Positions 15,007 through 22,820 of a stretch of 22,820 nt of DNA are shown one piece after another. The translations under genes were made by a program, and so were the position numbers. Each line of letters opens with the position of its first letter. Position 1 is the stretch's first letter. Source of the DNA: DASTYK01 sp964430275 (GTDB lineage: Bacteria > Gemmatimonadota > Gemmatimonadetes > Longimicrobiales > RSA9); assembly GCA_964430275.1 (NCBI GenBank), contig CAYSGF010000220.1, forward strand, positions 1 to 22,820, read 5' to 3'. Below the pieces are notes generated by a model, which was not told the DNA's origin, did no database searches, and saw only the letters and a list, made by a program, of their open reading frames with translations.

Positions 15007-17029
15007 GCTCCTGCTGATCGCAGCGCTCGCCTGCGCCCCGGCGACCCGTCCACCCGCGCCGATCGCGCCGCCGGTCACACTCGATGACAGCGAGGTCCGC
15101 CTGATCGCCGACCTCCTGGCCATGCAGGACGAGCGCGCGCTCGATACGGCCAGGCTCACCGTGGCCCTCACGCATCCGCGCGCGCAGGTCCGCGTGCAGG
15201 CGGCACTCGCGGCCGGGCGCATCGGCGACCTCGCAGCCGCGCCGGCACTGCGCGCAGCGCTTCGCGATACCGCGGCGGAAGTGGTTGCCACAGCCGCATT
15301 TGCCCTCGGTGAGCTCAACGACTCCAGCACCGCCACGGAGACCCGCCTCGCCGAGCTGGCCGGGCCGGGCGGCTGGTGGATGCCCATCGCCGCCGCCGAG
15401 GCTGCACACGCGCTCGGCAAGATCGACGGTGAGCTCGGCCCGGCCGCGTTGTGGCCGGCACTCACGGGCGATGCGCCGGCGTCCGTCGTCCATGAGGCGC
15501 TCCTCGCAGTGTGGCGATTGCCACGCACGCCCAATGCGGTGGAAGCGGTGCTGGCGCACCTGGGCGCGGCGGATTCGGAGACGCGCTGGCGCGCCGCGTA
15601 TGCGCTCATGCGCATGGCATCTCCCGCGAGCATCACCGCACTACGTTCTGCATTGAGCGATACGGAACACCGCGTACGGGCGTATGCGGCGCGCGGGCTG
15701 GCGGCCGCCGCGGCGGATTCCGCAGATCAGCGTTCGGCCACGCGCCTGGCGCTGCGCGCAGCACTCGCGGATCCGCATCCGCACGTGGTCGTGAATGCCG
15801 TGCGCGCGCTCGCAGGGTATCGTGACGACGCCGACGCGTCCGCGCTCGTGGCGTTGCTGTCGGCAGCCGATGCCCACGTTGCGGCCGCCGCTGCGCTGGG
15901 CCTGGGTGAGGTGAGCAGCACGTCCGCGGCGGCGGCGCTCGACAGCCTGGTGGCGGCACCCAGTGCGCCACTCAGTCTGCGTGCGAGCGCGCTCGCCGCA
16001 TACGCACGCACCGCCCCCGCATCGGCAGCCCGGGTCGCGGACGAATGGGCCGACGCAACGGACTGGCTGCAGCGGTTCTACGCCGCCCGCGCGCTCGCTG
16101 CAGCGCCGTGGACGAACGCACAGCCGGTGCTGACCCGACTGGCGCGCGACGCCGATGCGCGCGTCGCGGCCGAAGCGCTGGGTGCGATCGCCGCCAGCAC
16201 CGATACGCTTCCGCTCGGCCACGCGTTCTATGTGGAGGGCCTGGGCGCTGCCGACGTCATGGTGCGCGCGGCCGCCGCGCGCGGCATGGGACGCCATCCG
16301 CGGCCGATGGACCTGCCGCTCCTGCTGCAGGCCTACGCGCGCGCGACCCGGGACACGCTGAACGACGCCGCGCTCGCCGCAGTCGAGGCGCTCGGCTCCC
16401 TCCAGGACGCGGGCGTTCCGGTCGATCGCTCGTTCTTCGTGCGCTTCGAGCGTGCCCCGGATATGATCGTACGGCGGGCAGTGGCGAGCCGGCTGGGTGA
16501 TGGGTGGGGCGACGTCGGGCCTGCAACGACTCGACTCGCGCCCGCGGACTACGAGTACGTGGCGCGCTCGCTCCTGGCACCTGCCCTTGCGGGCCAGGCG
16601 GTCCCACGCGTCCGCATCGTGACGGAACGCGGTGCCATCATCCTCGAGCTGGACCCCGTCGCGGCGCCACTCACGGTCGCCAGTTTCCTGAACCTCATCC
16701 GGGAAGGCTATTATTCGAGCGGGCACCTTCGCTGGCATCGCGTGGTACCGAACTTCGTGCTCCAGGACGGCGATCTGCGCGGCGACGGCAATGGCGGACC
16801 CGCCTATGCGATCCGCGACGAGATCAATCGCCTCCGCTACGGGCGCGGTGCACTCGGCATGGCGCTCGCCGGCCCCGACACCGGCGGCAACCAGTTTTTC
16901 ATCACCCACTCGCCCCAACCGCATCTGGATGGCGGTTATACGGTGTTCGGTCGCGTGAGCGAAGGCATGGCGATCGCTGATGCGATCGTGCAGGACGACC
17001 CCATCCTCGCCATCGAGGTAGTACAGTGA
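14990..17029 (+). CDS. HEAT-repeat lipoprotein with C-terminal cyclophilin-type peptidyl-prolyl isomerase
   Basis: A 679-residue protein. It starts MRLRPELLLIAALACAP, a short signal with a lipobox-like ALAC (Cys15), so it is probably a lipoprotein. Residues about 35-530 are Ala-rich helical repeats of HEAT/PBS-lyase type, for example VRVQAALAAGRIGDLAAAPA, TRWRAAYALMRMAS and VRAYAARGLAAAAADS. Residues about 537-670 are a cyclophilin domain: VTERGAIILELDP, SFLNLIREGYY, WHRVVPNFVLQDGD with the catalytic Arg584, GGNQFFITHSPQPHLDGGY and TVFGRVSEGM. The usual Phe before HRV is Trp582 here. A periplasmic foldase with a protein-binding solenoid is the natural reading. ATG 14990 is chosen because upstream sequence in frame is antisense-like and lies inside the thioesterase. 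It overlaps the next gene by GTGA, linking it to the barrel protein, a possible client. Confidence 0.87.
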   Translation: MRLRPELLLIAALACAPATRPPAPIAPPVTLDDSEVRLIADLLAMQDERALDTARLTVALTHPRAQVRVQAALAAGRIGDLAAAPALRAALRDTAAEVVATAAFALGELNDSSTATETRLAELAGPGGWWMPIAAAEAAHALGKIDGELGPAALWPALTGDAPASVVHEALLAVWRLPRTPNAVEAVLAHLGAADSETRWRAAYALMRMASPASITALRSALSDTEHRVRAYAARGLAAAAADSADQRSATRLALRAALADPHPHVVVNAVRALAGYRDDADASALVALLSAADAHVAAAAALGLGEVSSTSAAAALDSLVAAPSAPLSLRASALAAYARTAPASAARVADEWADATDWLQRFYAARALAAAPWTNAQPVLTRLARDADARVAAEALGAIAASTDTLPLGHAFYVEGLGAADVMVRAAAARGMGRHPRPMDLPLLLQAYARATRDTLNDAALAAVEALGSLQDAGVPVDRSFFVRFERAPDMIVRRAVASRLGDGWGDVGPATTRLAPADYEYVARSLLAPALAGQAVPRVRIVTERGAIILELDPVAAPLTVASFLNLIREGYYSSGHLRWHRVVPNFVLQDGDLRGDGNGGPAYAIRDEINRLRYGRGALGMALAGPDTGGNQFFITHSPQPHLDGGYTVFGRVSEGMAIADAIVQDDPILAIEVVQ

Positions 17030-20001
17030 CGCCTCTCCGCATCGCCCTGCTCTTCGTCTTCGCGACGGCGCATGCTGCCGCGGCGCAGCTCGTGCCGTTC
17101 GGCAAGAACAAGATCCAGTACGATGACTTCGAGTGGCAGGTGCTCGAGGGCGAGCACGTCGACGTGTACTACTATCCCGAAGAGGAAGAGGTCGCCCGGC
17201 TCGCGCTCGCCAGTGCGGAAGAGAGCTATGCCGACCTCGAACGCCTCTTCCAGCATCACCCGTTCCGGCGCATTCCCCTGATCGTCTACTCGTCCGATCA
17301 GCATTTCGAGCAGACGAACCTGCTGCCCGGCTTCATTCCCGAGGGCGTGCTCGGTTTCACGGAGTACCTGAAACGGCGTGTGGCGCTTCCGTTCCGCGGC
17401 GATTATGCGCAGTTCCGGCACACCCTCAAGCACGAGTTGATCCACGCGTTCCAGCTCAGCAAGCTCGCGGAAGTCGGTTCCGTGCAGGCGCGGCGCCGCC
17501 CGTTCTCACCGCAGCAGATCCACTGGTGGACGGAAGGCCTGGCGGAGTTCTGGTCGAGCACGCAGACGACGGAAGACGAGATGTTCGTGCGTGACATCAT
17601 TCTGAACGGGCGGCTCCCGTCGATCGAGCAGTTCTCGACCATGTACTCGTTCATGTCCTACCCGCTCGGCGGCGAGCTGCACCGCTATCTCGCGGAGCGC
17701 TTCGGCACCGAGTACATCGTGCGGATGTACGAGGACCACTGGCGCTATCCCTCCTTCGAGGCCGCACTCGAGGGGATCCTCGGTGTCGATCTCGAGCGGC
17801 TGAGCCGGGAGTGGAAGTACGACCTCGAACAGCGTCATTTCCCCGCCTATGCGACACGCCCGCCGCTCGATGTCGGCGCCCGCACGATCGTCGACCGCGG
17901 CGGCGCCAACTTCAAGCCGCTCCTCGACGCGCGCGGCGAAGAGCCGATGCTGCTGTTCTTCTCGCCGCGCAGTGGCTACACGTCGCTGTATCGTACGCCG
18001 CTCGGGCGCGGTGAGGACGGCGTGGAGCTCGTGATCGAGGGGGAGCGCTCGGCGGAGTTCGAGTCGTTCCACGCCTACTATTCCGGGATGGACGTGAGCG
18101 CCGGCGGCGTCGTCGCGTTCGCGTCGAAGTTCATGGAGCGCGACGCGCTGTTCCTCTGGAGTCAGGAGGATCGCCGCATCGTCGGCCGCTACCAGTGGGA
18201 CGACCTCGTCGGCGTACGCTCACCGGCATGGGCGCCGGATGGCCGCAGCATCGTGTTCGAGGGACTCTCGCGCAGCGGCTTCTCCGACCTGTACGTCATC
18301 GACTTCGATACGCATGAGCGGCGTGCGCTGACCCAGGACCGCTACCGCGACGGCGACCCCGACTGGTCGCACGATGGCAGCACGATCGTGTTCGCATCCG
18401 ATCGCACCGAGTTCGGTCGTAGCGGCTTCACGAACCTGGTCGCCCTCGACGTCGCCTCCGGCGCCATGCGCTTCCTCACGTATGGCGAGTGGACCGATGC
18501 AGCACCGCGCTTCTCGCGCGACGGCACCCGCATCGCCTTCAGCTCCGACCGCACCGGCAGCTACGATCTCTACACGATCGATTCCGCCGGTGACGGGCTC
18601 CGTCGTACGACGTTCACCGGAGGCGCGTTCGATCCCGAGTGGCTGCCCGCCGATCAGGGGCTCCTGTTCACCGGCTACCAGAACGGCCGCTACACGATCT
18701 ACCGACACGACTTCCGCGCTGACACGACCACGCTTCCGCAGGTCGCCCTCGCGCCCGACGCACCACAGCCGGCGAGCGGCAATGTTGCGCCCGGCGCGCT
18801 CGCCGGAACGGATGCCGGTCCTCCCCCCACGTGGACGTGGGACGCACTCGCCGACGAGCAGGTGCGCACTGCTGACACACGTGCGTACGAGTCGCTCGAG
18901 GGCATCTCGCTCGACTTCGCCGCCGCCGACGCGCTCGTCGTGCCGGGCATCGGGTCCGCACAGGGTGCGCAGTTCGTTGCGACCGACATGCTCGGCAACC
19001 ACATCGTCGGGCTCGGCGTCACAGCCGTGCAGGGGCAGGACCTGTCGAGTCTCGTCGACTCGTTCAGCGGCTCCCTCGTCTACCTCAACCTGAGCAGTCG
19101 CCTGAACTGGGGCGTCGGCGCATACCGCTACAAGGGTCTGTTCCGCGATGTCGCGTACGACATCTACGAGGAGGAGACGTACGGCGGATACGCGATCGCG
19201 AGCTACCCGTTCTCACGCTACCGCCGCGTCGAGGTGCAGGTCGGCGTCGAGCAGAGCGACCGTCTCGATCTCGAGGACATCCATGAGGTCGGCTTCGACG
19301 ACGCGGCAAACCGCCGCGATCTGACCCGGCGCGGCACGCTCGCGAGCAACATCCTCTCGTACGTGCACGACAACTCGCTCTTCCTCAACACCGGTCCCAT
19401 CGACGGCCAGCGCTTCAATGCGAGCGTCGGCCTGGTCAGCTGTTTTGCGTGCTCCGTGCCGAGCCCGGTGACGGGACTCCCCGTCGACCGTGGCGCTTCC
19501 GCCGAGAGCTGGCTGCTCAGCGTCGACTACCGTCGCTACTTCCGCACCTCGCTCTACAGCGCCTACGCCGTCCGCGGATATGGCTTCGTCAGCGGCGGCG
19601 CGATCCCGCACCGCTCCATCCTCGGCGGACCGCACCGCCTGCGCGGGTATCCGAGATTCTCGCTCGCAGGGTCGCGCGTCTGGCTGGTCAATCAGGAGTG
19701 GCGCTTCCCGATTATCCATGCGATCGGCTTTGCACTCCCGTGGGGCGAGCTGCGGCTGCCGGGCATCCAGGGCGCCGTCTTTGTCGATGCCGGCTCCAGC
19801 TGGCTCGAGGACACGAGCCCGCCCGAGGGCATCTGGGGCAGCTACGGCGGCGCGTTCCGCATGGCCCTCGGCCCGTTCGCAGTGCTCCGGCTCGATGTCG
19901 GTCGCCGGTTCACCACGGGCGACGCCCCGCCCGTCGTGTTCTCGAGCGGCGAGCGGTTCCACGATACGTTCGTCGACTTCTTCATCGGATACAACTTCTG
20001 A
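17026..20001 (+). CDS. Outer-membrane fusion: gluzincin metalloprotease, TolB-like beta-propeller and Omp85-like barrel
   Basis: A 991-residue exported protein with a signal peptide (about 1-20, ending AHAAAAQ). The N-terminal domain (about 25-270) is a peptidase MA-like gluzincin: zinc motif HELIHAF (His136, Glu137, His140) and WWTEGLAEFW, whose Glu170 is the likely third zinc ligand. A propeller region (about 290-590) carries TolB/PD40-type repeats such as SPAWAPDGRSIVFEG, DPDWSHDGSTIVFASDR and APRFSRDGTRIAFSSDR. After a Pro/Ala-rich linker (about 590-625), residues about 640-991 look like a transmembrane beta-barrel. It has alternating aromatic strands, the Omp85-type loop motif LRGYPRFSL (Arg873) and a C-terminal Phe (FFIGYNF), the usual barrel-assembly signal. 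No POTRA domains are visible. The protein may process or secrete envelope proteins. GTG 17026 overlaps the previous stop. Domain calls are firm for the protease motif and propeller, and good for the barrel. Confidence 0.85.
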   Translation: MTPLRIALLFVFATAHAAAAQLVPFGKNKIQYDDFEWQVLEGEHVDVYYYPEEEEVARLALASAEESYADLERLFQHHPFRRIPLIVYSSDQHFEQTNLLPGFIPEGVLGFTEYLKRRVALPFRGDYAQFRHTLKHELIHAFQLSKLAEVGSVQARRRPFSPQQIHWWTEGLAEFWSSTQTTEDEMFVRDIILNGRLPSIEQFSTMYSFMSYPLGGELHRYLAERFGTEYIVRMYEDHWRYPSFEAALEGILGVDLERLSREWKYDLEQRHFPAYATRPPLDVGARTIVDRGGANFKPLLDARGEEPMLLFFSPRSGYTSLYRTPLGRGEDGVELVIEGERSAEFESFHAYYSGMDVSAGGVVAFASKFMERDALFLWSQEDRRIVGRYQWDDLVGVRSPAWAPDGRSIVFEGLSRSGFSDLYVIDFDTHERRALTQDRYRDGDPDWSHDGSTIVFASDRTEFGRSGFTNLVALDVASGAMRFLTYGEWTDAAPRFSRDGTRIAFSSDRTGSYDLYTIDSAGDGLRRTTFTGGAFDPEWLPADQGLLFTGYQNGRYTIYRHDFRADTTTLPQVALAPDAPQPASGNVAPGALAGTDAGPPPTWTWDALADEQVRTADTRAYESLEGISLDFAAADALVVPGIGSAQGAQFVATDMLGNHIVGLGVTAVQGQDLSSLVDSFSGSLVYLNLSSRLNWGVGAYRYKGLFRDVAYDIYEEETYGGYAIASYPFSRYRRVEVQVGVEQSDRLDLEDIHEVGFDDAANRRDLTRRGTLASNILSYVHDNSLFLNTGPIDGQRFNASVGLVSCFACSVPSPVTGLPVDRGASAESWLLSVDYRRYFRTSLYSAYAVRGYGFVSGGAIPHRSILGGPHRLRGYPRFSLAGSRVWLVNQEWRFPIIHAIGFALPWGELRLPGIQGAVFVDAGSSWLEDTSPPEGIWGSYGGAFRMALGPFAVLRLDVGRRFTTGDAPPVVFSSGERFHDTFVDFFIGYNF

Positions 20002-20681
20002 TGCCCCTTATGCGACCCGTATGTGCTGCACTGGCTGGTGCCGTGCTGCTCGGCGCCGCGGGGTGCGCGGGCGGTGCGTTCGCCGGCGGCCCGCCCGCAC
20101 CGCTCATCGCACAGCAGCGCGTACAGGCAACCGCCCCCACGCAGGCCGTGCAGATCACGTTCGACTGGACGCTGCGCGAGGGCGACGCGCGGTTCTCCGG
20201 CGCGGGCGTCGCGCGCGTGCAGCCGCCGTACATGGGACGGCTCGACCTGTTCGGCCCGCGCGGCGAGACCTACCTGCAGGCAGCGCTGCACCACGAGGCG
20301 CTGCGTCTGCCGCCCGGTGCGCCCGCCGACCCGCTGCCGCCGGCCGCCATGCTCTGGGCGGCGCTCGGCGTGCTCTACCCGCCCGCCGGCGCCACCCTCG
20401 TCGCGACCAGCACGGACGCACATGGCGAGACCCGGCTCGAGTATGCCCGCGGCGCCGAGCGCTGGCGCTTCCGTCTTCAGGACGACATGCTACGCTACGC
20501 GGAATGGCAGAGCGGTGGCGATGGCCGGCGCACGGTCGAGCTGGAAGGGCAGAGCAGTGCCGGCCTGCCGCAGCGTGCACTCTATCGCGACTGGATCGCG
20601 TTCCGCGAGCTCGAGCTCACTCTCGGCAACACTGAACCCGTCGATGCCTTTCCCGATGAGATCTTTGACGTCCCTCGCTGA
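20001..20681 (+). CDS. Predicted outer-membrane lipoprotein of unknown function (LolB/DUF4292-like character)
   Basis: A 226-residue protein with a lipoprotein signal, hydrophobic residues 7-20 and lipobox AAGC (Cys22). The mature part is rich in beta-strand patterns: QITFDWTLREGDARFSGAGV, then PPYMGRLDLFGPRGETYLQA, a hydrophobic AAMLWAALGVLYPP and later LEYARGAERWRFRLQDD. This flow resembles the half-barrel lipoproteins of the LolB or DUF4292 type, which carry lipids or lipoproteins, but no diagnostic motif was recognised and the assignment is speculative. It starts at ATG 20001, sharing one base with the barrel protein's TGA, and overlaps lptE by 26 bases. Neighbours on both sides act at the outer membrane, which supports a role there. 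Confidence 0.7.
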   Translation: MPLMRPVCAALAGAVLLGAAGCAGGAFAGGPPAPLIAQQRVQATAPTQAVQITFDWTLREGDARFSGAGVARVQPPYMGRLDLFGPRGETYLQAALHHEALRLPPGAPADPLPPAAMLWAALGVLYPPAGATLVATSTDAHGETRLEYARGAERWRFRLQDDMLRYAEWQSGGDGRRTVELEGQSSAGLPQRALYRDWIAFRELELTLGNTEPVDAFPDEIFDVPR

Positions 20682-21165
20682 GCGCGCGCTGGCCGCGCTC
20701 TGCCTCATCCTCGCCGCCGCGTGCTACAGCTTCTCGGGCGGTGGCGGCTTTCCGGACGACATCCGTACCGTCTACATAGCACCGTTCGAGAACACGACAC
20801 CGCAGTTCGATCTCGAGCAGCAGGTGTTCGCCGAGCTGCAGCAATCGTTGCCGCCGGCGCTCGGACTCCGGCCGGGCGGCGAGCAGGCAGCCGACGCGAT
20901 CGTGCGCGGCCGCATCATCCGCTACGACGATCGTGCGCAGAGCAATCCGATCAATGAGCCGGGACGTCCGCTCGTCCACGTCGTCGAGATCGCCATCGCG
21001 GTGGAGATCGTGGATGTAAAGCGCAACGTCATCCTGTGGGAGTCCAGCAGCCTGACCGCGCAGGGCGAGTACCGCCCCGAAAGCGACAATGAAGAGGTCG
21101 GTAGACGGATCGCGATCGAGCAGCTCACCCAGCGCATCCTGGACGGAGCCCAGCAGCAATGGTGA
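20656..21165 (+). CDS. lptE: LptE-like LPS-assembly lipoprotein
   Basis: A 169-residue lipoprotein: signal segment SLAERALAALCLILAAAC with Cys23, then YSFSGGGGFPDDIRTVYIAP, FENTTPQFDLEQQ and a central RGRIIRYDDRAQ strand. This closely follows the LptE/RlpB pattern outside proteobacteria (CxYSF..., IPPFENxT, VxGxIxxY). LptE plugs and stabilises the LptD barrel, which inserts LPS into the outer leaflet. lptD is not in the window. ATG 20656 is used; ATG 20644, four codons earlier, is equally possible and neither has a Shine-Dalgarno, as expected for a coupled start inside the upstream gene. The 3' end overlaps the antiporter by seven bases. Confidence 0.82.
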   Translation: MRSLTSLAERALAALCLILAAACYSFSGGGGFPDDIRTVYIAPFENTTPQFDLEQQVFAELQQSLPPALGLRPGGEQAADAIVRGRIIRYDDRAQSNPINEPGRPLVHVVEIAIAVEIVDVKRNVILWESSSLTAQGEYRPESDNEEVGRRIAIEQLTQRILDGAQQQW

Positions 21166-22532
21166 GCCGGTTCCGGGCGTCCTTCGGGCGACGCAGGTTG
21201 CGGGTCGCACTCCTCGTGCTGCTCGCTGCGCCGCTGCTCGGCGCGTCGCAGGCAACGGAAGGCGTCAGTGCGGCGCACTTCTTCCTCGTGCTCGCCGCCA
21301 TTCTCATCGCTGCCAAGCTGCTGGGCGAGATCGCCGAGCGACTCGGCCAGCCCGCCGTGCTCGGCGAGCTCATTGCGGGCGTGCTGCTCGGCGCCTCCGT
21401 CCTCGGCGTGTTGCCAGCGGAGGGCGATATCGTCGAGATCGTTCAGCTGTTGGCAGAGATCGGCGTCGCCGTCCTCCTGTTCGAGATCGGCCTGGAGACC
21501 GACATCAAGGAGATGTTCCGCGTCGGCGGCGCAGCGTCCACGGTAGCGCTGGTCGGCGTTGCTGCACCGTTCCTGCTCGGGTTCGCCTACTGGTACTTCG
21601 TGCAGCCGGCGATCGGCGTGCCTACCGCCGGCATCAGCAACACGATGGTCGCGATCTTCGTCGGAGCAACACTCACTGCGACCTCGGTCGGGATCACTGC
21701 GCGCGTCCTCACCGACCTCGGGCGCATGCACACGCGCGAGGCGCGTGTCATCATCGGCGCGGCCGTCGTCGACGACGTGCTCGGCCTCGTCATCCTTGCG
21801 ATCGTCACGGGTCTGGCCGCCGGCGCCGCGCTGTCGCTCTTCAGTATCGCGACGACGTTCGTCATCGCAGCGGGATTCCTCGTCGTGGCGGTGATCATCG
21901 GCAACCTCGTTGCCCCGCGCCTCTTCGGGCTCATCGACAGCATGCAGGTGCGCGGCGTGCTGCTCGTCAGCGCATTCTCCTTCGCGCTCGTGTTTGCCGC
22001 ACTCGCCGGACTCGCCGGCTCGGCGATGATCATCGGGGCGTTCGCCGCCGGCATCGTCCTCAGCTCGACGAACCAGTTCGACGTCATCACGGAACGGGTG
22101 AAGCCGGTCGCCGATATCTTCACGCCCATCTTCTTCGTGTCCGTCGGCGCGGGCGTGGATGTGCGTCTGCTGCTCCCCTGGTCGGATCGCTTCGACCTAT
22201 CCGTGCTCACCGTCGGGGGCGTGCTGCTGCTCATCGCAGTCTTCGGCAAGGTCATCAGCGGCTACGCGGTCGGCTGGGGACGGCAGAAGCTCAGCCACCT
22301 CGCGATCGGCGTGGGCATGATCCCGCGCGGCGAAGTCGGACTGATCTTCGCGCACATCGGCATGCAGAGCGGCATCCTGTCGCCTGCCGTCTACAGCGCA
22401 ATTCTCATCATGGTGATCGTCACGACGTTCCTCGCACCACCGCTCCTGAAGCCGGTGTTCGATCGAAGTGTGGACACCGGTCCGCCGCCTCATGAAGCCC
22501 GTCCGATCGTGACCGGCACGCACACCGGATGA
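21159..22532 (+). CDS. CPA2-family cation/proton antiporter (NapA/KefB-like membrane domain)
   Basis: A 457-residue inner-membrane protein with about 12-13 hydrophobic segments after a basic N terminus. Typical elements are LGEIAERLGQPAVLGELIAGVLLG (residues 55-78), FEIGLETD (108-115), the unwound-helix region TLTATSVGITARVL (171-184) and VVDDVLGLVI, whose Asp205-Asp206 pair is the expected ion-binding site. KVISGYAVGWG near the end contains a lysine at the position that pairs with the aspartates in electrogenic members. No TrkA-N/RCK regulatory domain follows, so this is an exchanger alone, probably Na+/H+ or K+/H+. It starts inside the lptE stop region, and its own stop overlaps hemC as ATGA. 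The specific cation is not resolved. Confidence 0.92.
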   Translation: MVSRFRASFGRRRLRVALLVLLAAPLLGASQATEGVSAAHFFLVLAAILIAAKLLGEIAERLGQPAVLGELIAGVLLGASVLGVLPAEGDIVEIVQLLAEIGVAVLLFEIGLETDIKEMFRVGGAASTVALVGVAAPFLLGFAYWYFVQPAIGVPTAGISNTMVAIFVGATLTATSVGITARVLTDLGRMHTREARVIIGAAVVDDVLGLVILAIVTGLAAGAALSLFSIATTFVIAAGFLVVAVIIGNLVAPRLFGLIDSMQVRGVLLVSAFSFALVFAALAGLAGSAMIIGAFAAGIVLSSTNQFDVITERVKPVADIFTPIFFVSVGAGVDVRLLLPWSDRFDLSVLTVGGVLLLIAVFGKVISGYAVGWGRQKLSHLAIGVGMIPRGEVGLIFAHIGMQSGILSPAVYSAILIMVIVTTFLAPPLLKPVFDRSVDTGPPPHEARPIVTGTHTG

Positions 22533-22820
22533 TCCGGCGACTTGCCTCACGCGGCAGCGCGCTCGCCCTGTGGCAGGCCCGTCACGTACAGGCGTTGCTG
22601 CAGCACGCGCATGCGGAACTTCGCGTCTCCATCGACGTGGTGACTACGACCGGCGATCGCATCACGGATGTGCCGCTCGCGCACATCGGCGAGACCGGCC
22701 TCTTTACGAAGGAGGTCGACCGCGCGGTGCTCGACGGGCGCGCCGACTTCGCCGTGCACTCCCTGAAGGACGTCCCGACCCGACCGGCCGACGGCCTCGT
22801 GCTCGCTGCCCTGCCGGAGC
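22529..22820 (+). CDS. hemC: Porphobilinogen deaminase (hydroxymethylbilane synthase), N-terminal part
   Basis: The first 97 residues are visible before the window ends. MIRRLASRGSALALWQARHV is the standard N terminus. TTTGDRITDVPL, GETGLFTKEVDRAVLDGRAD and VHSLKDVPT follow in the correct order and hold the substrate-binding and cofactor-contact residues of domain 1. The enzyme joins four porphobilinogens into hydroxymethylbilane in tetrapyrrole synthesis in the cytosol. The cysteine that anchors the dipyrromethane cofactor lies beyond the window. ATG 22529 overlaps the antiporter stop by four bases, so heme synthesis may be transcribed with the envelope genes. Confidence 0.95.
   Translation, partial: MIRRLASRGSALALWQARHVQALLQHAHAELRVSIDVVTTTGDRITDVPLAHIGETGLFTKEVDRAVLDGRADFAVHSLKDVPTRPADGLVLAALPE

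Noticed and set aside
1..22820. CRISPR arrays, insertion sequences, attachment-site repeats or defence genes
   Set aside because: No spaced direct repeats, transposase, integrase or nuclease motifs were seen on either strand; no duplication of the selC 3' end was noticed within the window.

Overview
The window is very GC-rich and densely packed. It comes from a diderm, LPS-making bacterium: lpxH and an lptE-like gene are both present, and several products carry lipoprotein or outer-membrane barrel signatures. An orphan ADOP-type ABC permease, a DUF5683 protein, large fused periplasmic or outer-membrane proteins and a long ALDH16 suggest Gemmatimonadota or a related soil lineage. That placement is an inference from gene style, not a database match. 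No insertion sequence, CRISPR array, rRNA or prophage gene was seen, and no gene-free stretch exceeds about 215 bases.

Left part (1-7736). The 3' end of ettA converges with a soluble three-PAS sensor histidine kinase on the minus strand; their stop codons share one CTAG. Divergent from the kinase is a PAS-only protein that ends where a kinase dimerisation helix would be expected. It is followed 24 bases later by a tRNA with every hallmark of selenocysteine tRNA (selC): UCA anticodon, 6-bp D stem, long variable arm and encoded CCA. An orphan ADOP permease and a convergent 14-TM-type MFS exporter follow.

Middle part (7852-11034). A lipid kinase, a DUF5683 membrane protein and murI form a tightly overlapped plus-strand cluster. 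lpxH converges on murI, and the two genes overlap by 19 bases.

Right part (11156-22820). Nine plus-strand genes run almost without gaps. deoC and a bifunctional-looking ALDH16 form a plausible route from deoxyribose-5-phosphate to acetaldehyde to acetate. A hotdog thioesterase comes next, then a likely envelope block: a HEAT-repeat/cyclophilin lipoprotein, a 991-residue gluzincin protease-propeller-Omp85-like barrel fusion, a lipoprotein of unknown function and LptE. A CPA2 cation/proton antiporter and the start of hemC close the window. From aldh16 to hemC every junction overlaps by 1 to 26 bases, which suggests translational coupling.

The most noteworthy items are the selC gene with one unusual acceptor-stem mismatch, the protease-propeller-barrel fusion beside LptE, and the deoC-ALDH16 pair.
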